From Cycas panzhihuaensis (Eukaryota > Cycadophyta): a stretch of DNA of 64,000 nucleotides. Location of the stretch: NCBI GenBank assembly GCA_023213395.1, contig CM041465.1, positions 41,175,741 to 41,239,740 of the forward strand, in the 5' to 3' direction. The first letter of the stretch is position 1. The number at the start of each line of letters is the position of its first letter. Under the pieces are notes generated by a model that was not told where the DNA came from, did not search any database, and was given only the letters and a program-made list of their open reading frames with translations. This document shows, piece by piece, positions 13,170 through 25,170 of the stretch. The position numbers and the translations under genes are program-made.

Positions 13170-13204
13170 TGGTAGGTTAAAGAGGTTCTACTACCAAGGG
13201 GTTA
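13170..13204 (+). other. T2 polypurine tract region
   Basis: The sequence CTACCAAGGGGTTA lies directly before the LTR start TGTTTC at 13,205. The same arrangement (CTACTAAGGGGCAA then TGTTTC) occurs before the T5 LTR at 42,684. A short purine run beside a TG LTR start in both copies fits the primer for plus-strand DNA synthesis. It is weak as a purine tract, probably because of decay. Confidence 0.4.
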
Positions 13205-15790
13205 TGTTTCTTAGCTATCAAGAATGACTCAGATATCATAATAAATAAATAAGTAAAGGTATATTTCATATCTCTACATATTTCATTACTTTCTTATATC
13301 ATAATTTTAGATTATAGGTATATGTTTTGCTTGATTTCATATTGGCTTGGTAAGTTGAGCCATATATTTTTAGTTGATGATGAGCATGACTTTAGTCATT
13401 GGCCATTAGTCTACCTCAAAAGGCTCCCCAAGTTTAGAATAGCTACCTTAGTACATCTACAAGGTCCTATTAATCTCTTATTTAATTATTATTTATCTTA
13501 TTTTTATCATTCTCTCCTTTATTTTAACCTTATCTTCACTTAGGCTTTACATCAATGTATTTTGGGATTGATTTCATACATATTTATTTATATTGCTGTG
13601 ATTATTATCAAACCACTTTATTTTTTGGATGCAACTATGATACCAAAAATGGTTTCATGATACCATAAAAGACTTAGTGGTACAACTATCAAGTGCCTAG
13701 ATTTAGTCCTATGGGTGACAATCAGGTCATTAATTGCTCTATGTCAATCCTGGGGTGGTGCCCATTAGCTCTAAATCTTCATATGTTAGCTTTTGGTATC
13801 CTAAGAGACCATGTCACACTAAAAATTCTCCATTTCATATGGATTTAAGGTAAATCCATGGGTAAGATCTCTAGATTTCCTCCCCTTATTTTCTCCTATA
13901 TTATAGGCTAAAAACCACTCTCCTTAACCTCACCCTTAGTTATTTATGCTCTCTTTTTTTTATTAGAAGTGGTGAGGTAATGTTGTCATGTGATGGTATT
14001 GTCATTATGATGCCAAATTTCTAAGAGAAATTAGTTACCTATACTTACTTGGAGATTAACTATATAATAGTGTTGGAGTGCTTTCAAGTTTGAAAGAGTT
14101 TAGTCATTCGTGTCATCTTCACTTACTGGGATGACATAATCCTCCTACAACCTCATTGGTAAGTTGATTCTTTATTGCATTTATGTTTATTTCTTCTTTT
14201 AGATAGGCTATGTATTACTTGGTCTTCCTTGTTTCTTTGCTTACTTTGCCTTATTTCTCCTTATCATTTTCTTTATAGGTTAAAAGGACTTTGTAAGAGG
14301 AATTAACATATAAGTACTACTTGGGTGCTTATGGTACTTAAGAGATCTTAGGGCTATTTCTAAGGTTGCTATCTCTTCCACTCACCAAGTTCATTTTATA
14401 TGCTTTACTTGATTGCTTTTTAACATTACTAAGCAATATATTTCTATAGTATGGTGTTTTTTGGTGTTTGTTACTTGTTTTATCTTGTGGGTAAGAGTAC
14501 TTTTCCATTATTGTAGGTATTTGAGGACTAGAGAGATACCTGTATCTCTTCATCACTTCATTCCTATCAATGTAAATGTGCCTATTACATAATCAATACA
14601 CTATCAAAGTTTTGGCACATGGCAAGACTACAAGGGGTAAGTCCAACCTACTTTTATTGTTCTTGTCTTAACTTTTTAAAGTTTATCAAACAATATTTTT
14701 CCATTATAATACAATCTAATAAGTAGAGATGTTGCCAATTTTTTCTTTAAAACTTTATATATGAAAAATGTTGTTACTTGAGATGCATTCAATCTCTCTT
14801 TTGACATACTAATGAGGCATAAGGATCAAAGAGTCATACTATGTTGTTTCCTAGGTACACCTTTTCCGTTTTCACCTTCTTTCTAATTCATTAAAAAGGA
14901 AAACATAAACAAAAAATAGAATATAAATAAAAAAGTAGAAGGAAAAGAGGAAAACATGTTAGCCTCTCTTTTGCCCTAATTTCCTTTTCCCTTCCCAAAA
15001 GAAAAAGGAAGAAGTTCTTTTTCTCTTGCATTAATTTCCACTTTTCCATTTCTTTAAATGAAAAAAAGAGAAAGAGGAGGGGTTACTTTTCCTTTATTTT
15101 TTCTTCCTCTTTACCTTCCTTTAAAGAAGAAAAGAAAAATAAGTTATTTTTCTTCTTTCATCTCTTTTGTTTCCCTTTCCCTTTCTTTAAAAAAAGGAAA
15201 AAGAAAAAAAAGAAGCTAGTCCTTTTTTTACTTTATTTTATCTTTCCCTTCTCTTGAAAAGACAAAAAAAAGAAAAAGAAAAAGAAAAATAGAAAACCCA
15301 AAAATGCCCCCAAAAAAGGAGAAAATGAAAGTATTCCTTTCCTTTTGTTGTATATTCTATTACAACATTTACATTTCACAGTAAGATTAAGTAATTGCAT
15401 AAGAAGCCCAAGTGAAAGAGAAGAATGCATAGTTGTGAGTTCTCAAACTTGTGGGGCCATATTATGTTTGTTATTTTAGTTGGATTGTTATTTTCATTAA
15501 ACCAAAATAGTAGCATGTAGTTACATTAGGTGTGTTATCCTCATTAGCTTGCCATAGGTTAGCTTCCTCTTTTGGCCCATACTAGCTTGTACACACCTTA
15601 CACATTATGTCCTATTTAACCACCTAACTAGCAATGCAAAGGTATTTTTAAGGCTCACACTCATACTTAAGTAGCAAACAAGGGTCTTTTGTGGGGCATT
15701 TAGCTCACACCATTCCTCACAAATACCCTTGAATGCCCTAGGTCTTTTATTACTTGGTTTTGTTGCTTCTCTTACCCCCATTCTTACACA
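13205..15790 (+). repeat. T2 3' LTR (Tat-like), about 2.6 kb
   Basis: It is colinear with the T3 LTR (16,010-18,545) and with T5. Shared landmarks in order are: the TGTTTC start; GTACCAY motifs (about 13,640-13,700); a CCTGGGGTGG...CCCATTA-type block; a hairpin-rich pyrimidine/purine array (14,870-15,310); and a CCTAGGT...ACCCCC block before the end. It is strongly diverged. No coding content is supported. The ORF at 14,556-14,338 on the minus strand has no recognisable feature. The end coordinate is an estimate from alignment by eye. Confidence 0.55.
14870..15310. repeat. Pyrimidine/purine mirror array, about 65-bp period
   Basis: Five or six units alternate a pyrimidine tract and a purine tract, such as CCCTTTCTTTAAAAAAAGG. 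The tract junctions fall at about 14,990, 15,050, 15,115, 15,182 and 15,250, a spacing of roughly 60-68 bases. Each unit can fold back on itself. Equivalent but less regular tracts occur in the T3 LTR (17,740-18,060) and the T4 LTR (39,060-39,130), so the array is an LTR feature and not a random low-complexity patch. Confidence 0.65.
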
Positions 15791-16009
15791 ATCATTTTAC
15801 TCACCTAATTGTAGTATAATGGAAGACATTTATTTAATAAATTTAAAAATATAAAGATAAACACAAAAAAGTAGGTTAAACTTACCTCTTATAGTCATAG
15901 GCATGTTCCAAAACTCTGGTAATATTTTGAATATGTAATAAGCAACTTTATCTTGGTAAGAATAAAGTGATGAGGAGATAGAGGTATGGGGAGAGAATGG
16001 GATAACTAT
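15791..16009. other. Spacer between T2 3' LTR and T3 5' LTR
   Basis: About 220 bases of AT-rich sequence with a purine-rich stretch near 15,970-16,005 (GGAGATAGAGGTATGGGGAG). No gene is visible. It could be leftover flanking DNA, or the polypurine side of another decayed Tat-like copy. Confidence 0.3.
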
Positions 16010-18545
16010 CTATTTCCTAGCTTCTAGGAATAAGATTTAGACGATTGATAGGGCAAGGTAAGTGCAGGTACATTTCTATCCCTTTTACTCTTTATTTAAT
16101 TTATACTTGAGATGTTGAGATGGATATATACTTGTACATACACTCATTGGTTTGTTCATATCCCACCTTGCATGCCAATAATGATCATGGCTCTACCATT
16201 CACCTATCAATCTATTTTGGTTAGAAAAGGAGCCTCCTTTTTATCTTACAACTTATTTCCCCTTTATTATTGCTTGATTTTAAGCCTTGTTGCCCTAATT
16301 TCACTTTCCTAGCATCCATTTTGAATGATAGAAGCTTTAGGAATCTATTGCTTATTAGTTTGTTTGATTCTATGTAGGTTTTATTGGTCAAAACAAACAT
16401 TATTTATGTACCGCAGTCCTTTCTATATACATTTATAGTACCATAAATTTATTTGTAGTACTACAAATATATTCGTGGTACCATAAATATATCTATAGTA
16501 TGATTATGACCAACCTGGATTTAGGTTTAATGGCAATAATTGACTCTTAATTACTTGTTTATTAGACCTGATATGTTACAATCACCCTAGGTCAGGCCAT
16601 ATCTCCCTTGAGAGGTTGAACAATCCTTTATCAACTTTATTTTTTCTTGTTTTTATGCTTATTTTTCTTATTTCTGTGCTTAGTCCCTTAAATCATGAGT
16701 AAGTCTTATGGTTTTGGAGGTGGTGGATTTTCCCACATTATGGGCTAAAAACCACCACCCCTTACCTCATTCTTCTCTATAAATCTCCCCATTTTCCAAA
16801 GGGAAGGAGGAGATTTTAGAGACTTAGAGAACTACATCATTATGCTATCTAATTTCTATCAAACATAAGGAATTTAGGAGCAAGTATTAAGTTACACTTG
16901 GATAAAGCATAAGGAAACCTTGACAAACTATTGAGGAGCCTTGAGGAAGTAGGTTTTAGTAGCCATTAGCCTCATCCCTTCCAAGGTATAGGTACATCCC
17001 TCCTTCCTTTGTATAGGTGTGATTTTCCTCTCTTCCTCTTCATATTTTTCATGCTACATGTATGATTATTGGTGATCATATGCTTGTTGTTCCTTTAAAG
17101 TCCATTTCTTCTATTTCATCAAGTGTGTTCTTCTTTCCTTATTTCTTGTTATGGATTGACTACTTCCAACAAGATGTAGGATTTTTTAGAGGTTTCCTAA
17201 GTACATATTAGGAAACCATTTATATTTAGGGGACAATTAGCATCCCCAAGCACACCCTCTTCCCATCATATTGCATTTGCTTCTATTTGTAGGCTTGAAA
17301 TCTTATGTTAGAAAAGTTTTTAAAACTCATTTCATGAATTGGATGTAATGTTAAAATATTAGTAATCATTTTATAGCTATCCTACTTCAATTTGTGACTA
17401 ACTTATATAAAAGAGAAGGAGATATAAGTTTCAAGGCCATTGATCAGGTGTACTCACTTGCAAGGAGTTGTGATCATACCTAACATCGGCTACATCTCAA
17501 GAAGATAAGTCAGAAATCCATTTGGTTGCAATTTCCTTTATATTTTGTGATTTATTACTTTCTTTTTTCATCATAGGAAACATGTGGCAAGCAAAAACAC
17601 TACTGAATTTTCTTCATAGGTGGGTAAGTATTAGCCTGTTTTCCTTACACTTCACATGGAGAATTATAGACTCATAAGCACAAGGATACACATCTTCAAC
17701 CACCTCGAATCTAGGTATGTACTTTTATTCTATTCTCCTCTTGCTCCATTTTCTTCTTTTTGATTTAAAAAAAAGAGGAAAATAAGTAGAAGACAAAGAA
17801 ATATAAGAAAAAAAAAAGAAGAAAGAAAAAGGAAAAGCTTATGTAATTACATACCTCCCTTTTCCCGCTTGTCCCATTTCTATAAAAAAGAAAAAAATAA
17901 AAAAATAAAAAGGAAATATAAAGAGAGAAGAAGAAAAGAGAGAGATAGGGAATAAGAAAGTGAAAAAGAAATTTGCTTTAGTATACAAGTATCTCTTCAT
18001 TTTCTCTTCCCCTTTATCCTCTTTTTTATTCGAAAAAAAGAAAAAGAAAAATGATATTTGATTACTTTTCATTGAATTCGCATCTACTTGCATTCTTACA
18101 CTACTTTTAGAAGAAGGGTTGGGAATGTTAGAGTGCATCTTAGGAGAAGCTAACTAAATATGTGAGGAGGGATTATGTTCATGCGAGCCCTAAAACCATA
18201 AGGGAGAAACGAGAACCTATTAGGGCAAAACTAGAGCATCATATTAAAAGATAAAGAACATATAGATGCATTAGTGATATATAGTGTGTTTCTTTAGTTA
18301 ATGTGTTTCCTTCACACATAAGGAGACATTCTTGGTTATATGCCCATACATGCCTATTTAAATGCTTTTGGTTTAGCCCTATAGAGAAAGAGTCTAATAA
18401 CTTGCTTTACATACACATTCTTGAGGCACACTAGTGGCCTTTGAGGAGTGCCTTGAGATTTGTTGTCCATGCATAAACCCACTCCCTAGGTTCATCACCA
18501 CTGCACCATAATTATCTTAGGTTACCCCCCTTTAGGTGTGTTTCA
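16010..18545 (+). repeat. T3 5' LTR (Tat-like), about 2.5 kb
   Basis: Its first 1.65 kb (about 16,020-17,690) matches 61,569-63,243 closely enough to align by eye. Examples are the shared AGTGCAGGTA/AGTGTAGGTA block and the identical GGAAACCTTGACAAACTATTG. It ends GTGTTTCA directly before the Tat-type primer site. It contains GTACCAY motifs at 16,410-16,490 and pyrimidine/purine tracts at 17,740-18,060. The ORF at 18,138-17,839 (minus) is a product of those tracts. The start is set from the TATTTCCTAGC match to the other LTR starts. Confidence 0.65.
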
Positions 18546-18546
18546 T

Positions 18547-18565
18547 TAGTGACCATACTAGGGAC
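18547..18565 (+). other. T3 primer-binding site (Tat type)
   Basis: TAGTGACCATACTAGGGAC follows the LTR end by one base. Compared with T1 and T4 it differs mostly by transitions from TGGCGACCATACTGGGGAC. See the T1 site for the family argument. Confidence 0.55.
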
Positions 18566-20740
18566 TCACTAGTAGGAAGGCTAGGCAAATATCCTAGCTA
18601 TTCCACCCTCTGTCCTTCATAATCTAGTCAGTTAGGGTGTCCTAATTTTCCATTGAAAACATTCCTACTCTTGCCTTATTCACATCATTCCATAGGTGAG
18701 CAGAAAACTCATGATTGCACTACATATTAAGATGTTTGTGTGGTCTACCTCCTTTAGAAATTCTAACTACATACACCCCAATTGAATTAAGTGACCAAGA
18801 GTCACCAATGGAGGGTTACCTTTTAGATTAGGCACACAACTCATTTGCTTGTGATTAGACCCAAATAAAGGCCTTGTAATCATTTGAGGATCCCACCCAT
18901 AGGGGAGGGGATCTGTCTTATCACACTATGGAGTAACTTGAGGTCTATCTAGACCCTTTGCTTTCTCCTACACACATCATAGGAGGGGCTCCACATGTGG
19001 AGCCTATTCAAAATTTGGAGCAGGCTTTGGTCCCATTTTCAACTCATTCTAGTTTTCAAGTAGAGCATCCTTCTTCTCAAGACCTCAACCATACACTACA
19101 AAGTGATATGGTAGAGACATTGAGGGAATATTTTGAGGTAGAATTAATCAACTACCCCCAAGGTGGGTATGTTTTCTTTTATTCACATTGTCCACAACCT
19201 TTATTGAAGTCCCACTATCTTCCCTTCCTATAACTATCACAACCCTTCTTCAAGAGTGGGCACCCACATTAATTGTTGTGTGTTCTTATTTTGGTATAGA
19301 TGTCACCTAAGGTACATAAGCTCCCCATGCTAGGACATATGCACCCTATCATTAAATAACCATTACCCAACCAATCATAGCCCCCATACCACCACTCTTC
19401 TCCACTATCCCCCCACATCCTCGTTACCTGGGGTAAGGAGGTTTAGTCACTCCCTGTCCACGACCATGTTAAGTAGGTTCTTCCTTGTTGGTTCCCCTAG
19501 GGTATATATCGCAACCCTAGGGGCATGGGAGTTTAAATCCCCTTCCCACCTATGAGGTAGATTCCCTCCACCCTTATGGGGTCACCCCTCTTATAGGGGG
19601 ACCTTTTGGTTAGATCCCCATACCACATGTCACTTCATAACCCCCTTGTTCAATACCACCTTCTAGCCTCTCTTAAGAGGGACACATATTTATACATGTT
19701 GTATCTTATTATGCTTTTGTACCTTTAGCAACATCACCTCATGTATTGCCTCCTTATGTGACATGTCCCTAAGGTATACTAAAGGCCCCTCACCTATTCC
19801 CTTATGCTTTATACCTATATGGAGGAGCACCACCTCCTTTATATTAGTCAGGAGGGGCCCTATACACCCCTCCCACCTATCCTCCCTATTATTAGGGTTA
19901 TGCACCATATCCAACCCCCTCTTACCCACTATATGTAGAGAGTGGATACTACTCAACACCTTTTTATCCTCCCAGTCAATCTATTTTCCCAACCAAGGGT
20001 ATGCCCCTTTGTTGATCATTGATCAACCCCACTATCCATAGAGGCATTATGAACTAACTTGCCTCTCCATCCTCCTAAAGTGTTGTAGGTTGATAACACT
20101 TCATCTTAAGACCCCACAGATCATGTTAGGGTATTTGACATGCCATGTATCAATTACTAGGTGTATGACTACATCCTAATGAAGTTGTTCCCTCGCTCAC
20201 TTTAAGGGGACACCCTGAGGTGGTTTTATCACCTTCCTGCTCATTCAATTTCTACATTCCAATAACTAGTTAATGCGTTCGTCAACTAATTTGATGTGAC
20301 TCACCCCTTTGAAAGTGGGGTTAAGGCCTTGCTTTTGCTAAAGTAAGGCTGTGAATAATTAAACTGTGACATTGTGCAATAATTTCATGATCTCCTCCAT
20401 TCCTTTAAGGCCACACTGCTAGAGGAATTAAATAGGGTTATTTTTATTAGTGTGCTACACCTTAAGGTTTACAAAGAAGTCTTAAAGATAGGGGTGATAA
20501 CATATGAATCTACCATAGCTAAATGCCTAGTATTAGAGTCTATTGAGATCTAATCTAGGCTCGAAAAGATCCCCAAGACTTTGTAACATTATGAGGCACT
20601 ACCTCCTCCATGTGACCATGAGGGCCAACAACAACAATAACCATCTAGGCCTTCTATTGATATGAATGATAAGACCTTAGAACCCTTGACCCATGTCATT
20701 TGCTATTTTGGATGAATGATATATGACCTAAAACTAGAAC
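18566..20740 (+). pseudogene. T3: Tat-like gypsy gag relic
   Basis: The N-terminal signature (S-P-M-E-G-Y-x-x-D-x-A-H) appears at about 18,795-18,840. An open piece follows at 18,958-19,233, then a proline-rich region, then the capsid region (about 20,040-20,600), which aligns with T2 gag and T4 gag. T4 shows the same order more clearly. Stops and indels are frequent. The role would be the structural polyprotein of the virus-like particle. Because it carries a 5' LTR, primer site and N-terminal gag, T3 is the best template for the left part of this family. Confidence 0.5.
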
Positions 20741-22478
20741 CCTCACTAGAGCCATATCAACCTCAATCTAAATATCAGCAGGTCCACTAAGCTATCCAAA
20801 CTCTACTACCTAAAAATAAGGACACTGAAGTGCCTTAAGTGAAGAGGGCATGCCCCCTCTTGAAAAGAAATGGTACTTGGTATATGGGGAGTGCACCATG
20901 ATGACTTGAGGTATTAGACCCAACACCCCAAGCTTGAATCACTGTGTGACCCTCTACCCTAAGGTATATCTAAACCTAACTTGGAGACACCCATGTATAA
21001 AGATCCATTCCCTAACCATAAGGAACATGACCAAACTACACAATAATAAGGTTGATACATAAGGAATAGAAGAGGGGCTCAACCTCCTCCCAAGGAATAA
21101 TCAAAGTGTAAGGACTCCATTAATACCTCATCCCTATCAAGCCCAATGGCTCAACCAACTACATCCTCCCAACCCAAGAATAAGAGTAAGAGGATTATTC
21201 AATTACTTAAGACCACTTAGGTATACCCTATTATAAGGTCTCAAGCTGCTAAAGAGATTAGAGAAGCCTCCACCTCACAACAACCACCCTATAAGGATCC
21301 TTCCCCCATAGAGATCCCCATCATCCCTAAGACCATTCCTATTCACCTAGGGTAATATGATTTTAGGAGGGCTATTCCCCAACCCATAGGAAAAGGGAAG
21401 GCTTTCTGCATCATAAAAGAGCTCCACACTATGTCCACATGTATGACTATGATGGATGTCTTGCAAAGTTTTCCTAAGCAATGAACTCTTATCCTCGAAG
21501 CTCCTAGCCAAAAGGAGGCCCTCATTCATTCAGTGACTACCACATCACATGGCCTACCTATTATTTCCTTTGATCCATGGGATCTACCATCCCCTAGTGA
21601 GAAGGAGTGCCATTAATATTACCCTTTTACCATTACCATAGATATCCATGACTTCGCACTAAAGAGGACCATTATGGATAATGACTCTTTAATTAAGACC
21701 ATGCCCATTCGAATGCTTAAGAAATTAACCATCAAAGCTCTTAATCTTACCCCTTAGAAATGCTAAGGGTATAATGGGAGTGAGAAGGCATAGTTAAGGA
21801 TAATGACCCTGCCTCTCACTCTTGAAGATAAGACTATCCCCACTAAGATTGTCATCTTGGATATAAATGTGGACTACAACCTACTCCTTAGTTGACCTTA
21901 GCTAGATCACATGCAAGTAATTTATTCTTCTTTCTAGGGGAAACTCAAATTTGTCCATGAGGGATGAGTGAGAGTTATGGCTCATGAGCTCCCTCATTCT
22001 CATACATCCATACTTACCTACTATGCTATCTTTGATGTTAGGGATAATGATCCTAAAGAGTTATATCCTTCCCTTGAGGGCTTCTTCTAAGATCCAAATT
22101 CCTACCATGATGATGAACCACCTTGATTTGTCCCTAGTTTAGTTCACTTTACCCCTATCAGTGTAGGTAGCTATGGTTACCTAATTGTCCTTAATGATCC
22201 TGAGTTAGATGCCAAGGGCCATGAACCCCCTCCATGGCATGTAGCTCTCATTTCCTATATGCCTAAGGAGTCATCCCGTGAGGATACTTACCCTTATTTG
22301 GTCCTTATTTAAGCCCCCCTACTCTTATTCTCAAGTCACCAGATTGAAGTTAGCCTCCACCCTCACCTTTTATCTAGGTAATGATTTGAGGGACCCCTCA
22401 ACATGTTGCTCATCCATGTGTTGCCCCTTCATGACCTAGGTCCTTATCTAGGACCAATACCCATCCTACCCTCATACC
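20741..22478 (+). pseudogene. T3: protease region, cut by gypsy A
   Basis: This region contains the protease-flanking blocks listed for T2, better preserved. They are Y-D-F-R-R-A-I-P-Q-P-I-G-K-G-K-A-F near 21,356, then A-L-K-R-T-I-M-D-N-D-S near 21,660, then N-G-S-E-K at 21,773, then an L-L-x-x-P-x-L-D-H-M block near 21,890 that recalls the conserved C-terminal protease segment of Tat-type elements. In the active-site block D-N-D-S replaces the expected D-N-G-S. The element stops at the TG of copy A (22,479). The ORFs at 21,343-21,529 (minus) are antisense shadows. Confidence 0.5.
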
Positions 22479-23681
22479 TGATCTGTTTCGGATCTTTAAA
22501 TACTCTTAAATATTTTGTTTTTCATGTAAATGGTCTTTATGTAGTAGAAAATTGCCTTAAAAAGGCTTAATGGTCTTCATTTAATAGAAACAGGCCTTTA
22601 AAAGGCTTAAAAAATGTATTTCTACAAGTGCAAAAAGGTGCTACTAAGGTGCTATAACTACTATCAAGGTGCTATTAAGGTGCTACAACTGCTACCAAGG
22701 TGCTACTAACTGCTACGCAAGTGCTACGACTACTACGGAGCTACTACAGGCTACTACAGAGCTACTATAGAACTGCGAAGACTGCTACATAAGGTGCGGA
22801 GACTGCTATGCATGACTGTGGAGACTGCTATGCAACTGCGGAGACTGCTACGTAACTGCAGAGACTACTACACAAAAGTCAAAAAATAGAAAAATAAGAA
22901 AAACGGAAATGGTTTTAGCAGCACAAACGGAAACCATTTGGCATGAAATTTGAGGAGAGGGTACACGTACATGTCCTCTACTCATTTAAAGAGGAAAAAC
23001 TCTAAAATAGAAGAATTTTTCCAAGATTTAACAAGCCATTTTTAAACCCATTAGAAAATAGAAAAATGGAAAAACAACCCCAAATGAAAATGCTTTTAAG
23101 CGAATTTCTGGAGAGGAATTCGGGGGATCTCAACAGAGATTTTCGACAGGAAAGAGAGGACGCCATAGCCCTAGACATAGCATGGAGCAAGATTTGAGGA
23201 AAGCCTCGAGAAAATCATTTTCCAGAAAGATAACAACTCCAGAAAGTGAAAATCTACGTTGGGAGAGAACACAGTAGAAACGCAGTAGAAAAAACCTATT
23301 GCGGGGATCTTGAAGGAGCCCGAAAGATCATAGTTGTAGCCGAGTGGAGAAGATAGAAGTTGCAGCAGTCCCAAAAAGAGACGCTAGCCTCTTTTCTTCA
23401 CCAAAAAAGGGGTTTTTGGTAATAAAAGACCAAAAATGATTTTGCAAACTTCGAGATAGAGGTTCCAATGAATGAACAGCAGCACAAGGAGTGCCCAGCT
23501 CTCAATTTCTCTCTCCCAAAATACTGTAGCAGTCTCATGCATGCTCAATAGAGCACAAATAAGAGGAGTTTTGTAAGAAAAATTCTAAATATTTATAATT
23601 CTATGTAATAATAATGTAAATTATTCTGGATTTTGTTTCAATTAGTTAAAGTTTTCACTTTCCCATTCAAGATTCAGATCA
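22479..23681 (+). repeat. Gypsy A 5' LTR
   Basis: It starts TGATCTGTTTCGGATC and ends CAGATCA, 1,203 bases. The first 140 bases match the A 3' LTR start at 28,402 and the B LTRs at 44,618 and 50,495. It contains a degenerate short repeat of GTGCTAC/AACTGCTACC units at about 22,628-22,870, longer than in B. The segment 22,870-23,560 matches B LTR sequence, so the ORFs at 23,374-23,002 (minus) are LTR artefacts. Confidence 0.9.
22628..22870 (+). repeat. Degenerate GCTAC short-repeat block in A LTR
   Basis: About 25 imperfect copies of a 9-12 base word built on GCTAC (for example AAGGTGCTAC, AACTGCTACC and GGAGACTGCTA). Equivalent blocks occur in the truncated A 3' LTR (28,555-28,746) and both B LTRs (44,770-44,910 and 50,655-50,830), with different lengths. 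This suggests expansion and contraction between copies. Confidence 0.8.
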
Positions 23682-23687
23682 ATATTT

Positions 23688-23699
23688 TGGTATCAGAGC
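23688..23699 (+). other. Gypsy A primer-binding site
   Basis: TGGTATCAGAGC lies six bases after the LTR end. It is the standard sequence complementary to the 3' end of initiator-Met tRNA, used by many plant LTR retrotransposons to prime reverse transcription. Confidence 0.9.
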
Positions 23700-23798
23700 T
23701 AGTTTCTTGAAAACCCTTGGGATTTTAGGGATTTTAAAGAAAAAGAAAGAAAAGGAGAAGAAAAAAAAAACCTCTTGCTTTCATTGTTGGAAGTTTTT

Positions 23799-25170
23799 AT
23801 GAAAACCAGATATCAATATTTGTTAACGAGTGAACCATTAACCAAGCCTCTTGAGAGAGAGAGAAAACAGCAAAGGAAGATGGTTGATCTGGAACAAAAA
23901 ATGGAAGAAAGGTTCATGAAGATGGAGCAAAACCTCGATAGGCTAACCCAACTTATGGCGCAGCTAGTTGCAACTTCTTCTTCAATAGCCAAAGGCATAA
24001 AGAAGGAAGAAGAAGAACCGATGAAAGAAGACATGAATGAAGAGCTCGTAGAAGACCAATAAGAAGATGAAGAAGATTACAATCTGGTAGTATTCACACA
24101 TCCATTCAAGGTAGAGGCAAAACTTGAATTGCCCATCTATGATGGAACGTTGGATGCTGAAAAATTAGATAGTTGGTTAGACCAACTAGAAACTTATTTT
24201 TCCATTTCTGGGTATAAAAACCAGTAGAAAATAACTTTTACTAGGTTAAAATTATCTAAACATGCATTAGTTTGGTGGAATACCTACCTTAAATCCCATA
24301 ATGTAAATGAAATCACTTGGCAACAGTTTAAAATTCTCATAAAGAAGTAATTCTATCCTATTAGATATGAAGAATAACAGAGGATTAAATGGCAATATTA
24401 CTGACAGGAAAGAGGCCAAAATGTCTAAGATTATACAACAGAATTTTAAAAGTAAGCTGTTGTGTTGGGCATCTCTTTACTGGATAAATATATGATGCTA
24501 AAATATATTAGAGGATCGCACCAAAGATATTCAAAGAAGAACTTCAACTGTTTGAAGTCAAATCACTCGACGAAGGCAGCAAGAAGGCGATTGCCATAGA
24601 AAAGAGGAATAAGAAGGTTTTACCAAAAGGAAAACGTTTGCACCTCTAGAAGGTAGCAACAAACCTGCCCGAGGAATGAAGTTTCTAGGTAAAGTTGGAC
24701 AATAATCCATTAGGGGTTTTGGCAAGATGAAACAAGCCAATACCACCCAAATCAAAATCACTTGTACTCATTGTAAGCAAGTGGGTCACAGCGTAGAAGA
24801 TTGTTGGTTTCTACACCCAGAGAAACGACCCAAGAATAAGGGGAAAGGTAAAGTTAAAACTGAAAGTAAAACTTTACTTAACTCTGTAGATGATGAAAAT
24901 GTTTGTGGCATTGAAGAAGTCAATGAGAAGTTGATGCTCATGGCTAATGCAGAGCCTGGAAATAACCATCAGCAAGTTGATCCAGAGATTAGAGAGGAGC
25001 TCTTCATGGTAAGAATCCAAGTGAAGCAAAGCATGGTTGATGCCATCTTTGATGGAGGAACCCAAAAGAATCTAATCTCAAAAGCATTGGTAAAGAAACT
25101 GGTATTAAAAATGCATGCACATCCAAAACCATATCCTCTTGGATGGTTGCAAAAAGATTCAGAGTTGTAG
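23799..25170 (+). pseudogene. Gypsy A gag with zinc knuckle, into protease
   Basis: It starts at the M-K-T-R-Y-Q methionine, which matches the B start. Order: a charged coiled-coil-like N-terminus (K-M-E-Q-N-L-D-R-L-T-Q-L-M-A-Q-L); a capsid region from 24,100 (E-L-P-I-Y-D-G-T-L-D-A-E-K-L); an intact CCHC zinc knuckle at 24,763-24,804; and a protease start at about 25,030 with D-G-G-T-Q-K-N-L-I in place of the usual D-[ST]-G. Stops interrupt it, for example at 24,061, 24,226, 24,349 and 25,168. Most are TAA, TAG or TGA where B has CAA, CAG or CGA. Gag would package element RNA in cytoplasmic particles. This copy is dead. Confidence 0.85.

Noticed and set aside
15233-15430. Phe-rich minus-strand ORF (and a similar one at 17,839-18,138)
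   Set aside because: Generated by A-rich pyrimidine/purine tracts of the Tat-like LTR.
19690-20041. Overlapping ORFs on both strands in T3
   Set aside because: They fall in the proline-rich gag linker of T3. The plus frame is part of that relic and the minus frame is a shadow.
22628-22870. CRISPR-like array of short repeats
   Set aside because: Units are 9-12 bases, degenerate, without uniform spacers, and lie inside a plant LTR.
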